Shown in pieces: positions 53,380-61,082 of a stretch of 64,000 nt of DNA. Both the position numbers and the translations under genes were made by a program. The stretch is from assembly GCF_039768865.1 (NCBI RefSeq), contig NZ_JBDMZQ010000026.1; one strand, given 5' to 3'. This stretch comes from Wenyingzhuangia sp039768865. GTDB lineage: Bacteria; Bacteroidota; Bacteroidia; Flavobacteriales; Flavobacteriaceae. Below the pieces are notes generated by a model. The model searched no databases, was not told the origin of the DNA, and saw only the letters and a program-made list of their open reading frames with translations. Each line of letters opens with the position of its first letter. The stretch's first letter is position 1.

Positions 53380-53979
53380 TTAAAAATTTAATACAATATC
53401 TAAGTCTACGGTATTCCATGTCTTACTGATTCCGTCAGTTCCTGTATGTAATAATTCACACGCGGTATGTAATGAAGCAAGAGCGGGTTGCGCATGCCAG
53501 ATATTCAGGTCTACGCTAGCTTTTAAATAAGCTGTTTTTCCCTTAACATCAAGAGTATAAGGTAAGTCGTGGGTTTCGTTGTTCAATGTCAATGAAATGG
53601 TTCCCTGGGAATTACTTGCATTGGAAAAAGTACCTGAAATCAAGTCTGTATGATCCATGATAGCAAAAAACAATGTCTTCAATTTATAATCTCTAGATTC
53701 ATTATTGCTAAAGACGCTACTTACAGGTACAGAGAATTCAACACCAGTCAAAGCTTCTGAAATGTCTTTTCCGACTTTGTTGTTGCTGATATTTACTGTT
53801 TGCATTTGTCCTTTAACGCCCGTTTTATTTGTGTATTTGTATCCTGTCCAATTTATTATTGCTGTTTCTGAATTCAGCTGATATGTTTCAGTTTTTACAT
53901 TTTGTTTGTCCTCTTTTTTTGACTCCTTACAAGCGGTAAGCACAGTTACAAAGGATAAAATAAGTATTATTTTTTTCAT
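53380..53979 (-). CDS. YceI-family lipoprotein
   Basis: This 199-residue protein has a lipoprotein signal (TVLTAC, Cys17) and a YceI-type lipocalin-like barrel: INWTGYKYT, VEFSVPVSSV, RDYKLKTLFFA and a C-terminal VDLDIVLNF. YceI proteins bind long-chain isoprenoids or amides in the periplasm. Here the ligand is unknown. It is monocistronic and convergent with the UbiA-like gene, which makes an isoprenoid-related link tempting but unproven. Confidence 0.85.
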   Translation of the reverse strand: MKKIILILSFVTVLTACKESKKEDKQNVKTETYQLNSETAIINWTGYKYTNKTGVKGQMQTVNISNNKVGKDISEALTGVEFSVPVSSVFSNNESRDYKLKTLFFAIMDHTDLISGTFSNASNSQGTISLTLNNETHDLPYTLDVKGKTAYLKASVDLNIWHAQPALASLHTACELLHTGTDGISKTWNTVDLDIVLNF

Positions 53980-54040
53980 AATCTTTTGGATTTTGGTTTA
54001 TAATTCAGTTGGAGATATCAATCATAGCTTACAAGTAAGC

Positions 54041-54694
54041 TTAAAGGTTAGCGATGATGTCTTCAGCTCCTTTTACTTTTTGATTTAAAGATACATTAAT
54101 TTTAGAGTTAAGTGGTAAAAAAAGATCTACTCTGGATCCAAATTTGATAAATCCAGCATCTTTTCCTTGTTCGACTCTTGTCCCTTCTTTCGCATAATTT
54201 ACGATTCTTTTGGCCAAAGCTCCAGCTATTTGGCGGTAGAGGACTTTTCCAAATTTGTCGTTTTCTATGACAATGGTTGTACGTTCGTTTTCCTCAGAAG
54301 CTTTTGGGTGCCATGCAACTAAATATTTACCAGGGTGATATTTGCTGTATTGCACCAAACCGCTTAGTCCGTATCTAGTAACATGTACATTAAGTGGACT
54401 CATAAATATGGATACTTGTATTCTTTTTTCCTTAAAATATTCGGGTTCATAGACTTCCTCTATGACAACAACTTTCCCATCAACAGGGGCCACTACATGT
54501 TCATTAGAATGGCTTGTTTTTCTTTTTGGGTTTCTAAAAAACTGTAAAATGATATAGACGAAAAATAAGGCCGTTGCATAGATTATATATTGTAACCACT
54601 CAAAATCTTTCAATAGAAAGTAAGCCAAATCTGTTGTTATGAAAGCTAAAATTAACGTTACGGTTATAATGGTTTTTCCTTCTTTGTGAAACAT
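54041..54694 (-). CDS. psd: Phosphatidylserine decarboxylase
   Basis: This 217-residue enzyme makes phosphatidylethanolamine. Two hydrophobic segments at residues 8-47 anchor it in the membrane. The short PSD form is cleaved at a Gly-Ser bond to give the pyruvoyl cofactor, and GS is present in FIKFGSRVDLFLP near residue 187. VAPVDGKVV and the MSPLNVHVTR motif are also typical. It starts 3 bp after cdsA, so phospholipid genes are co-transcribed. The phosphatidylserine synthase gene is not seen. Confidence 0.93.
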   Translation of the reverse strand: MFHKEGKTIITVTLILAFITTDLAYFLLKDFEWLQYIIYATALFFVYIILQFFRNPKRKTSHSNEHVVAPVDGKVVVIEEVYEPEYFKEKRIQVSIFMSPLNVHVTRYGLSGLVQYSKYHPGKYLVAWHPKASEENERTTIVIENDKFGKVLYRQIAGALAKRIVNYAKEGTRVEQGKDAGFIKFGSRVDLFLPLNSKINVSLNQKVKGAEDIIANL

Positions 54695-54697
54695 GTA

Positions 54698-55522
54698 TTA
54701 TGAAATTAAATTTAAGTAAAAATAGACAAAAGGAGAAGCAAAAATCAAACTGTCAAATCGATCTAATATGCCGCCGTGACCTGGAATTAAACTTCCACTA
54801 TCTTTTATGTTTGCTGAGCGTTTAAATAGAGATTCTACTAAATCTCCTATGCTACCAAATATGCTAACAACCAGGCTTAGACCTATCCATTTAGTCGTAG
54901 AAAGTTGAGTAAAATAGATTGATAGAACCCATGCTGTGACTAATGTGAAAATCATTCCTCCAATGAACCCCTCAATTGTTTTGTTAGGAGATACCCTCTC
55001 AAACAATTTATGTTTTCCGATGTTTTTTCCTGTTAAATATGCAAAAGTGTCTGTCGACCATACCAGTATGATTACTCCAAGGAAGGTAGTAGCATGGTAA
55101 GTTTGTGCTACATTACAAAACGGAATCCTTATCATAATGATAAAGGGAGTGATAGTGTATGCATAAGTTAAAATAAAACTTCCAAGTTCAGTGAAAGGGG
55201 ATTTGTCTGTTTTTTTATACAAGACAAATATGAAGTACATAAAGATCAGTACGTAGATAAGTGATGAAGCGAACTCAGATTTTATATCATATGCAATATC
55301 AAAGTGATTTTTTAGGATTAGTATACTTTTTTCAGAAAACAAATAAGAAATAATCCCAAGGGCATAGAGATAATAGTTCTTGTGTTTGCTTAATTTTTGA
55401 AATTCATAAATGGCAACAAGCATACAAAAGAAGAACAGAATGTAAAAAGTTAAGCTATCAAGTAAAATTGCGGATATAAGTATACTTACAAAAATAATCC
55501 CTGAAAAAGTTCTCTTAAGCAT
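54698..55522 (-). CDS. cdsA: Phosphatidate cytidylyltransferase
   Basis: This 274-residue integral membrane enzyme, with about eight helices, forms CDP-diacylglycerol for phospholipid synthesis. The C-terminal signature SGSLIPGHGGILDRFDSLIFA (with the catalytic Asp and His/Gly loop) is intact, as are WSTDTFAYLTGKNIGKHK and SPNKTIEGFIGG. It lies 10 bp behind the LUD-domain gene and directly ahead of psd. Confidence 0.95.
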   Translation of the reverse strand: MLKRTFSGIIFVSILISAILLDSLTFYILFFFCMLVAIYEFQKLSKHKNYYLYALGIISYLFSEKSILILKNHFDIAYDIKSEFASSLIYVLIFMYFIFVLYKKTDKSPFTELGSFILTYAYTITPFIIMIRIPFCNVAQTYHATTFLGVIILVWSTDTFAYLTGKNIGKHKLFERVSPNKTIEGFIGGMIFTLVTAWVLSIYFTQLSTTKWIGLSLVVSIFGSIGDLVESLFKRSANIKDSGSLIPGHGGILDRFDSLIFASPFVYFYLNLIS

Positions 55523-55532
55523 AAGTTAGGTT

Positions 55533-56126
55533 TTATAAATCTTCGACAAGTATAAGGTATGTGTTCTTATTGTTTCGGAGTCCGTAATTCATGAAGCCTT
55601 CTTTGTTTTTTTGGTTACCATAGTCTTTAATTTCACAAATATTAGTAGGAAGTTTCTGTTTACATTTGGTTTTTATGCCTGTTAGTCCTTCTCCCATGTT
55701 TTTGACAATTTGACTCGTGTTGGATATAACAATAAAATGAGTGCTCAGCTCAGGAAGTTTCATTTCTTTTATTTGATTAGAGGAAATCATGATGTTTCCT
55801 GTTTCTGCAATCAAATGTTCACAAGTAGTGAAAAAGGGACTATCATCATAAGAGCCAGATATCTGAGTTTTTGTTTGATTTGCAAAGTCTATCAACTCTT
55901 TTTGAACGCAAGAAATTTTTTCCCAGTTGTTTTCTTCTAAAATTTTATCTAGAGTTTCAAGAGCTTCTTGTTGTGTTACACAATATAAAAACTTACCTCC
56001 TTTGCTAATAAAGTTATGAGCAAATAAGTCATCTAATGATAAAAAGACAGTCTGTTCGTTGTTCTTTTTGTCTTTAGTTGATAGCTTAGATTTTGATTTT
56101 TTTTTGAAAACATCAAATAAACCCAT
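55533..56126 (-). CDS. LUD-domain (LutC/YkgG-like) protein
   Basis: This 197-residue cytoplasmic protein has an N-terminal basic tail (FKKKSKSKLSTKDKK) followed by an LUD-type fold: LIAETGNIMISSN, THFIVISNTSQIVKNM and a C-terminal NTYLILVEDL. LUD proteins such as LutC take part in lactate oxidation, but LutA and LutB are not here. In flavobacteria this single gene is common next to ftsH and cdsA, with unknown function. It starts 14 bp downstream of ftsH. Confidence 0.75.
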   Translation of the reverse strand: MGLFDVFKKKSKSKLSTKDKKNNEQTVFLSLDDLFAHNFISKGGKFLYCVTQQEALETLDKILEENNWEKISCVQKELIDFANQTKTQISGSYDDSPFFTTCEHLIAETGNIMISSNQIKEMKLPELSTHFIVISNTSQIVKNMGEGLTGIKTKCKQKLPTNICEIKDYGNQKNKEGFMNYGLRNNKNTYLILVEDL

Positions 56127-56140
56127 GTATATAAAAACTT

Positions 56141-58138
56141 TTAAATTTCTACATCAGAATCGCCTTTATCATTTTGTTTTGGCTTTTTTTCGTCTTCTGA
56201 TACTTCTTCTTTTTCTTCTTCTTTTGTAAATGGTCTTTCACCAAAAATCTTAACCAAATCATCTTTGAAAATAACTTCTTTTTCAAGTAGTCTTTCAGCC
56301 AACTCAGTCAATTTGTCCTTGTTTTCGGTTAATATTTGTATTGCTCTTTTGTATTGGATGTCTATGATTTCACTGATTTCTTCGTCTATCAGTTTTGCCG
56401 TAGTTTCGCTGTAGGGTTTCGTAAATCCATGTTCTTGACCACTTGAATCATAGTAGGTTAAATTTCCAACTTTTTCACTTAATCCGTATACACTAACCAT
56501 AGCTCTAGCTTGTTTGGTTACCTTTTCAAGATCACTTAGTGCTCCTGTTGATATTTTATTGAATATGATTTTTTCAGCTGCTCTTCCGGCAAGAGTTGCA
56601 CACATCTCGTCTAGCATTTGTTCTGTCTGAACAATCATTCTCTCTTCTGGTAAATACCAGGCAGCACCGAGAGATTGACCTCTGGGTACAATGGTAACTT
56701 TAACTAGAGGCGAGGCATGCTCAAGCATCCAGCTTGCAGTTGCGTGTCCTGCCTCATGAAAAGCTATTGTCTTTTTTTCTTTTTTAGAAATGATTTTATT
56801 TTTCTTCTCTAAACCTCCTATGATGCGGTCAACAGCATCTAAGAAATCCTGATTTTCTATAAACTCTTTTCCATTCCTTGCAGCGATCAATGCAGATTCA
56901 TTACACAAATTAGCGATATCTGCACCGGAAAACCCGGGGGTTTGCTGTGCTAAGAATTCAACTTTGACATCATTACCTAACTTTAGTGGTTTTATGTGTA
57001 CATTAAAAATTTCACTTCGTTCATTTAGATCTGGTAGGTCAACATAAATTTGTCTATCAAATCTACCTGCTCTCATCAGAGCTTTGTCTAAAACATCAGC
57101 ACGGTTCGTTGCTGCAATAACAATCACATTCGTGTCAGTACCAAAACCATCCATTTCTGTTAGCAACTGATTTAGTGTATTTTCACGTTCATCATTACCT
57201 CCGGTCATGTTGCTTTTTCCTCGAGCCCTACCGATAGCATCTATTTCATCTATGAATATGATAGAGGGGGATTTTTGTGCTGCTTGTTTGAATAAATCTC
57301 TTACTCTTGAAGCACCTACACCCACAAACATTTCAACAAAATCTGAACCTGACATTGAAAAAAAAGGTACTCCAGCCTCGCCAGCTACAGCTTTTGCTAA
57401 TAATGTTTTTCCTGTACCGGGAGGACCTACAAGTAAAGCCCCTTTAGGTATTTTACCCCCTAAATTCGTGTATTTTTCTGGACTTTTTAAGAAGTCAACA
57501 ATTTCTTGAACTTCTTCTTTGGCACCAACTAGTCCAGCAACATCTTTAAAGGATGTTTTTATTTTTTGTTTTTCATCAAATAATTTAGCTTTTGATTTCC
57601 CAATGTTAAAGATTTGTCCTGCACCTCCTCCTGCACCACCACCAGCGCCACCTGACATTCTTCTCATGAAGAATAGCCATAAACCTAAAATGATGATAAA
57701 TGGTAAGAGTCCTAAGAGGGAGTCAAACAAATCTGTTTTGTTGACATTTTTTAAATCAATAGTTAGGTTGTATTTTTCTTTGTTTTCTCTAACAATATTC
57801 TCAAAATTTTCTAGGCTTCCGAAATTGTAAGTCAAAACAGGTTTTGCTGCAGCCCAAGGCAAATTATTGTCCTTTTGTTTGCTTTTAAATTCACTTTGCG
57901 CTTCTTCTGTCAAATGAATTTCAGCATAATCGTTGTTAACAATTAGTATGTTTTCTATACTGTTGGCACGTAATAATTCTTCAAACTTGTTTCTGGAAAT
58001 GTCTTTGCTAGTTGAGTCACCTCCAAAAAAATTAAAAGATATAATCACCGCTATGATAGCAGCATAAAGCCAATATGAGTTGAATTTAGGTTTTAAACCG
58101 TTCGACTTGTTGGGTTGATTATTTTGTTCTTTGCTCAT
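56141..58138 (-). CDS. ftsH: ATP-dependent zinc metalloprotease FtsH
   Basis: This 665-residue membrane protease has transmembrane helices at about residues 23-39 and 141-158, and a Gly-rich linker (GGAGGGAGGGAG) near 163-174. The AAA+ domain has Walker A GPPGTGKT at 238-245, FIDEIDAIGR, and the second-region ATNRADVLDKALMRAGRFDRQ. The zinc site HEAGH lies near residue 460. The C-terminal tail is acidic (EEEKEEVSEDE). It follows rsfS by 22 bp in an rsfS-ftsH-LUD-cdsA-psd operon. Confidence 0.97.
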   Translation of the reverse strand: MSKEQNNQPNKSNGLKPKFNSYWLYAAIIAVIISFNFFGGDSTSKDISRNKFEELLRANSIENILIVNNDYAEIHLTEEAQSEFKSKQKDNNLPWAAAKPVLTYNFGSLENFENIVRENKEKYNLTIDLKNVNKTDLFDSLLGLLPFIIILGLWLFFMRRMSGGAGGGAGGGAGQIFNIGKSKAKLFDEKQKIKTSFKDVAGLVGAKEEVQEIVDFLKSPEKYTNLGGKIPKGALLVGPPGTGKTLLAKAVAGEAGVPFFSMSGSDFVEMFVGVGASRVRDLFKQAAQKSPSIIFIDEIDAIGRARGKSNMTGGNDERENTLNQLLTEMDGFGTDTNVIVIAATNRADVLDKALMRAGRFDRQIYVDLPDLNERSEIFNVHIKPLKLGNDVKVEFLAQQTPGFSGADIANLCNESALIAARNGKEFIENQDFLDAVDRIIGGLEKKNKIISKKEKKTIAFHEAGHATASWMLEHASPLVKVTIVPRGQSLGAAWYLPEERMIVQTEQMLDEMCATLAGRAAEKIIFNKISTGALSDLEKVTKQARAMVSVYGLSEKVGNLTYYDSSGQEHGFTKPYSETTAKLIDEEISEIIDIQYKRAIQILTENKDKLTELAERLLEKEVIFKDDLVKIFGERPFTKEEEKEEVSEDEKKPKQNDKGDSDVEI

Positions 58139-58160
58139 CTTCGTTTAAATCTTTTTGTAC

Positions 58161-58523
58161 TTATGAAATTTTGGTAATCTTCGCATCACCCCACAAACCT
58201 TCAATATCATAAAGTTCTCGAGTTGGTTTCTGGAAAACATGTACAACGACGTGAATATAGTCTAGTAATATCCAGTTTGCTTGAGTTTCTCCTTCTACAT
58301 GATAAGGTTTTTCTCTTGATTCTTTTCCAACTATTTTCTGAACAGAACCTGAAATTGCACTCACGTGTGTGTTAGATGTACCCGAAGCCACAATAAAATA
58401 TTCACACACTGTGTTTTCGATTTCTCGTAAATCAATCAACTGGATGTTTTCTCCCTTTACCTCATCAATCCCCTTTAAAATGGTACTAATTAACTGATCA
58501 GTACTTACGTGTTTTTTAGACAT
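58161..58523 (-). CDS. rsfS: Ribosome silencing factor RsfS
   Basis: This 120-residue Iojap/RsfS protein binds ribosomal protein uL14 and blocks subunit joining when nutrients are scarce. It shows YFIVASGTSNTHVSAI, the W-I-LLDY-HVVVHVF pattern and the C-terminal YDIEGLWGDA motif. It is first in the operon with ftsH and is divergent from birA. Confidence 0.94.
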   Translation of the reverse strand: MSKKHVSTDQLISTILKGIDEVKGENIQLIDLREIENTVCEYFIVASGTSNTHVSAISGSVQKIVGKESREKPYHVEGETQANWILLDYIHVVVHVFQKPTRELYDIEGLWGDAKITKIS

Positions 58524-58545
58524 TAAAAAATCTTTAGTTTTGTTG

Positions 58546-58553
58546 CAAAGTTA
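58546..58553 (-). promoter_or_regulatory. -7 box upstream of rsfS
   Basis: TAACTTTG on the minus strand is an exact TAnnTTTG, 22 bp before the rsfS ATG. Confidence 0.45.
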
Positions 58554-58599
58554 TTGTTTTTTAAGTGATAACTTACACTAATATTATTATAATTTACTT

Positions 58600-59340
58600 G
58601 TGAATATAATCAAACTTAATGCCATCGATTCCACTAGTCTTTTTTTGAAAGATTTGGCAAAAAAATCAATCCTTGAAAATTTCACTGTCGTTGTTGCAGA
58701 TGAGCAGTTTTCTGGCAAAGGCCAGATGAATTCTGTTTGGCATTCAGAAAAAAATAAAAACATATTATGTACTGTTTATGTTGATTTGATTGGGTTACCA
58801 GTCCATTTGATTCCATACATAAATTTTATTTCTGCAGTTAAAATAAGAGACGTTATAGAAAGTGCATTGGATAAAGAACATAAAATTAAAGTCAAATGGC
58901 CAAACGACATTATGTCATATAATGATAAGGTTTGCGGTTTATTGATCGAGAACACCATCAAAAACCAAGAGGTATTATCTTGTTTTATCGGTATAGGTTT
59001 GAATGTAAATCAATTGGTTTTTCCAGACCATTTGTTAAAAGCCAGTTCACTAGCGAAAATTGAAGGGGCAATTTTAGATAAAGATCTTATTTTGATCAAA
59101 ATAGTTGATGCTCTAAAGAGGGTCATGACAGTAGATTATATTATGGATAACCTAACAATGATCAAACAGGAATATTTAAGTCATTTATACAAAATGAATA
59201 CTCCATCTATGTTTGTTAGTCATGATGAGAATGTGTTTATGGGAAAAATTGTAGGGGTCAATAATAGAGGCCTATTACTGATCGAGAAAGAAGATGAGGT
59301 CGTTCACCATTTTGCTGTTAAAGAGGTGAAATTCATCTAG
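58600..59340 (+). CDS. birA: Biotin--[acetyl-CoA-carboxylase] ligase
   Basis: This 246-residue enzyme of the single-function type (no N-terminal DNA-binding domain) attaches biotin to acceptor proteins. The biotin-AMP loop region reads SGKGQMNSVWHS, where most relatives have GRGQ(M/R)G-xW, so the first Arg is Lys and a Gly is Asn. The KWPNDIM motif is intact. The start is GTG at 58600, since no ATG lies in frame upstream. It converges on the SRPBCC gene with a 4-bp overlap. Confidence 0.9.
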   Translation: MNIIKLNAIDSTSLFLKDLAKKSILENFTVVVADEQFSGKGQMNSVWHSEKNKNILCTVYVDLIGLPVHLIPYINFISAVKIRDVIESALDKEHKIKVKWPNDIMSYNDKVCGLLIENTIKNQEVLSCFIGIGLNVNQLVFPDHLLKASSLAKIEGAILDKDLILIKIVDALKRVMTVDYIMDNLTMIKQEYLSHLYKMNTPSMFVSHDENVFMGKIVGVNNRGLLLIEKEDEVVHHFAVKEVKFI

Positions 59341-59726
59341 AGATCTTGTAGGTTTTTTCCCAATGTTTCGATAAAGTTAGTTAGAGGTTTTTTTAACATC
59401 ATAGCCATCATTGGATTAAATTCACCCTCAAAAAGCAACTGAGCTGAAGTGCTATTCTCAGAAAGGGATTTTAATTCAACGGTAAGACTAAAGTCAAGCT
59501 TATCTGAAACAGCTCCTAATGTTATTTTTATAGGTGACACTTTTTCTTTCAGTTTTAACTTGATTTCTGGAATTCCAGCTAGAGAAAAAGAGAACGTATC
59601 ATTGTTCGCACTGAATTCTTTTATGTTTTCAGGCATCAATTTTTCAAAGTTTTTTATGTCCACTAGAAATTCGAAAACTTCATGATTTGATTTGAAAATA
59701 CTGACCGGTACGGTTTCTAATTTCAT
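59337..59726 (-). CDS. SRPBCC/START-like hydrophobic-ligand domain protein
   Basis: This 129-residue protein fits the Bet v1/SRPBCC fold: VFEFLVDIKNFEKLMPENI as the N-terminal helix-rich entry and NFIETLGKNLQDL as the long C-terminal helix. No signal peptide or membrane segment is seen. It is common in Bacteroidota and lacks an assigned role. It lies 60 bp downstream of pyrE on the same strand and may be read with it. Confidence 0.75.
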   Translation of the reverse strand: MKLETVPVSIFKSNHEVFEFLVDIKNFEKLMPENIKEFSANNDTFSFSLAGIPEIKLKLKEKVSPIKITLGAVSDKLDFSLTVELKSLSENSTSAQLLFEGEFNPMMAMMLKKPLTNFIETLGKNLQDL

Positions 59727-59786
59727 AGTTTTTTTCTTAAATGAGATAAGAGAGGATTGAAAAAATCAACAAATGTATCGGGTGTT

Positions 59787-60428
59787 TTAGACTTTCCAGT
59801 TTTCAGGAGCTTTTCTCCATGTTTCAATAGAAGTCAACTCCTCTGAGGAGATGTAGTTGTTTTTGACTGCTTGTTCAATTAGTGTTTGGTAATTACTCAA
59901 AGTCACTAATGTTACGTTAGAGGTATCGAAGTTCTGGTCAGCAATAGGAAAACCATACGTGAAAATAGCCAACATTCCTTTTACATTAACCTCTGCTGCT
60001 TTTAGGGCTTCTACAGCTAATAAACTACTTTTTCCTGTACTGATTAAGTCTTCTACGACAACTACGTTAGAGCCTTTTTCAAGGTATCCCTCAATTTGGT
60101 TCATCCTACCATGTTTTTTTGGTTCTGGTCTCACATAAACAAAAGGAATCCCTAATTCTTGAGCTACTAAAACACCAATAGCAATTGCACCGGTAGCCAC
60201 TCCTGCAATAACATCAGGCTTTCCAAACTTTTCTTCAATGGCTTTTGCCATATTTGTTTTTAAGAAATTTCTGATGGCAGGGAAGGAAAGTGTGATTCTA
60301 TTGTCACAGTAAATGGGAGATTTCCATCCTGATGCCCATGTGAAAGGATTTGTAGGCTGTAATTTGATTGCTTTTATCTTTAAAAGCTCTTCTGCTGTGT
60401 TATTTGCTATATCTTTGTTGAAAATCAT
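59787..60428 (-). CDS. pyrE: Orotate phosphoribosyltransferase
   Basis: This 213-residue enzyme makes orotidine monophosphate from orotate and PRPP. The PRPP motif VVVVEDLISTGKSS is near residue 125. The N-terminal LQPTNPFTWASGWKSPIYCDNR and VYVRPEPKKHGRMNQIEG are family hallmarks. The ATG at 60428 is 6 bp from the ATG of the Nudix gene on the other strand, so the two promoters must lie in each other's reading frames or directly over the starts. Confidence 0.95.
   Translation of the reverse strand: MIFNKDIANNTAEELLKIKAIKLQPTNPFTWASGWKSPIYCDNRITLSFPAIRNFLKTNMAKAIEEKFGKPDVIAGVATGAIAIGVLVAQELGIPFVYVRPEPKKHGRMNQIEGYLEKGSNVVVVEDLISTGKSSLLAVEALKAAEVNVKGMLAIFTYGFPIADQNFDTSNVTLVTLSNYQTLIEQAVKNNYISSEELTSIETWRKAPENWKV
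60410..60417 (+). promoter_or_regulatory. -7 box of the Nudix gene, inside pyrE codons
   Basis: TATCTTTG is an exact TAnnTTTG on the plus strand, within the first codons of pyrE and 17 nt before the Nudix ATG. Confidence 0.45.
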
Positions 60429-60434
60429 GTGCTG

Positions 60435-61022
60435 ATGTATAAAGTTTTTATCAATGAGGTCCTAGTTGCTTTTACAGAAAGAAATAGAATTTCGGGTCAT
60501 TTCTCGGTGATTCAGTATCAAGAACTAAATTTTGATGATGTATATTTTAAAATATTAAATGGTTCTCGGGCAAAAATAAATGTTATTTGTGACAATTTAG
60601 ACAATGATTGGAGTAATTTTTTATTAAATTTTCAAGTACGTGCTGCAGCTGGAGGAGTTGTCAAAGATAGAGATGATCAAGTTTTGTGGATTTTTAGACA
60701 TGGGAAATGGGATTTGCCAAAAGGCCATATAGAAAAAGGAGAAACCAAAGAGTCCGCGGCTTTGCGTGAGGTAAAAGAGGAATGCAATGTTTTCGGTTTG
60801 AGGATAGATAATGAATTACAAACGACTTATCATGTCTTTGAAGATCAAGATCTTTTGGTCATGAAAAAAACATATTGGTTTGCCATGCATACCAATGAGG
60901 ATAACTTGGTATTGATTCCGCAAAAAGAAGAAGGAATTGTGCAAGTCGCTTTTAAGTCTGTAGAAGAAACCAAAAAATGCTTAGACAGTACTTATGAAAA
61001 CATAAAGCTTTTATTTATGTAG
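60435..61022 (+). CDS. Nudix hydrolase
   Basis: This 195-residue protein has an N-terminal extension of about 65 residues and then a complete Nudix box (GHIEKGETKESAALREVKEE) near residue 98, with the catalytic glutamates. The box's usual final glycine is cysteine (EECN). Nudix enzymes hydrolyse nucleoside diphosphates linked to other groups; the substrate is unknown. I used the ATG at 60435 rather than the in-frame GTG six bases earlier. It is divergent from pyrE. Confidence 0.87.
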   Translation: MYKVFINEVLVAFTERNRISGHFSVIQYQELNFDDVYFKILNGSRAKINVICDNLDNDWSNFLLNFQVRAAAGGVVKDRDDQVLWIFRHGKWDLPKGHIEKGETKESAALREVKEECNVFGLRIDNELQTTYHVFEDQDLLVMKKTYWFAMHTNEDNLVLIPQKEEGIVQVAFKSVEETKKCLDSTYENIKLLFM

Positions 61023-61053
61023 GTGTCCTATGACTCCAATATCGTTAATTGAT

Positions 61054-61061
61054 TATATTTG
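61054..61061 (+). promoter_or_regulatory. -7 box upstream of dsbD
   Basis: TATATTTG is an exact TAnnTTTG, 21 bp before the dsbD ATG. No -33 partner is clear. Confidence 0.45.
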
Positions 61062-61082
61062 CTATCATATTAAAATACTTTC

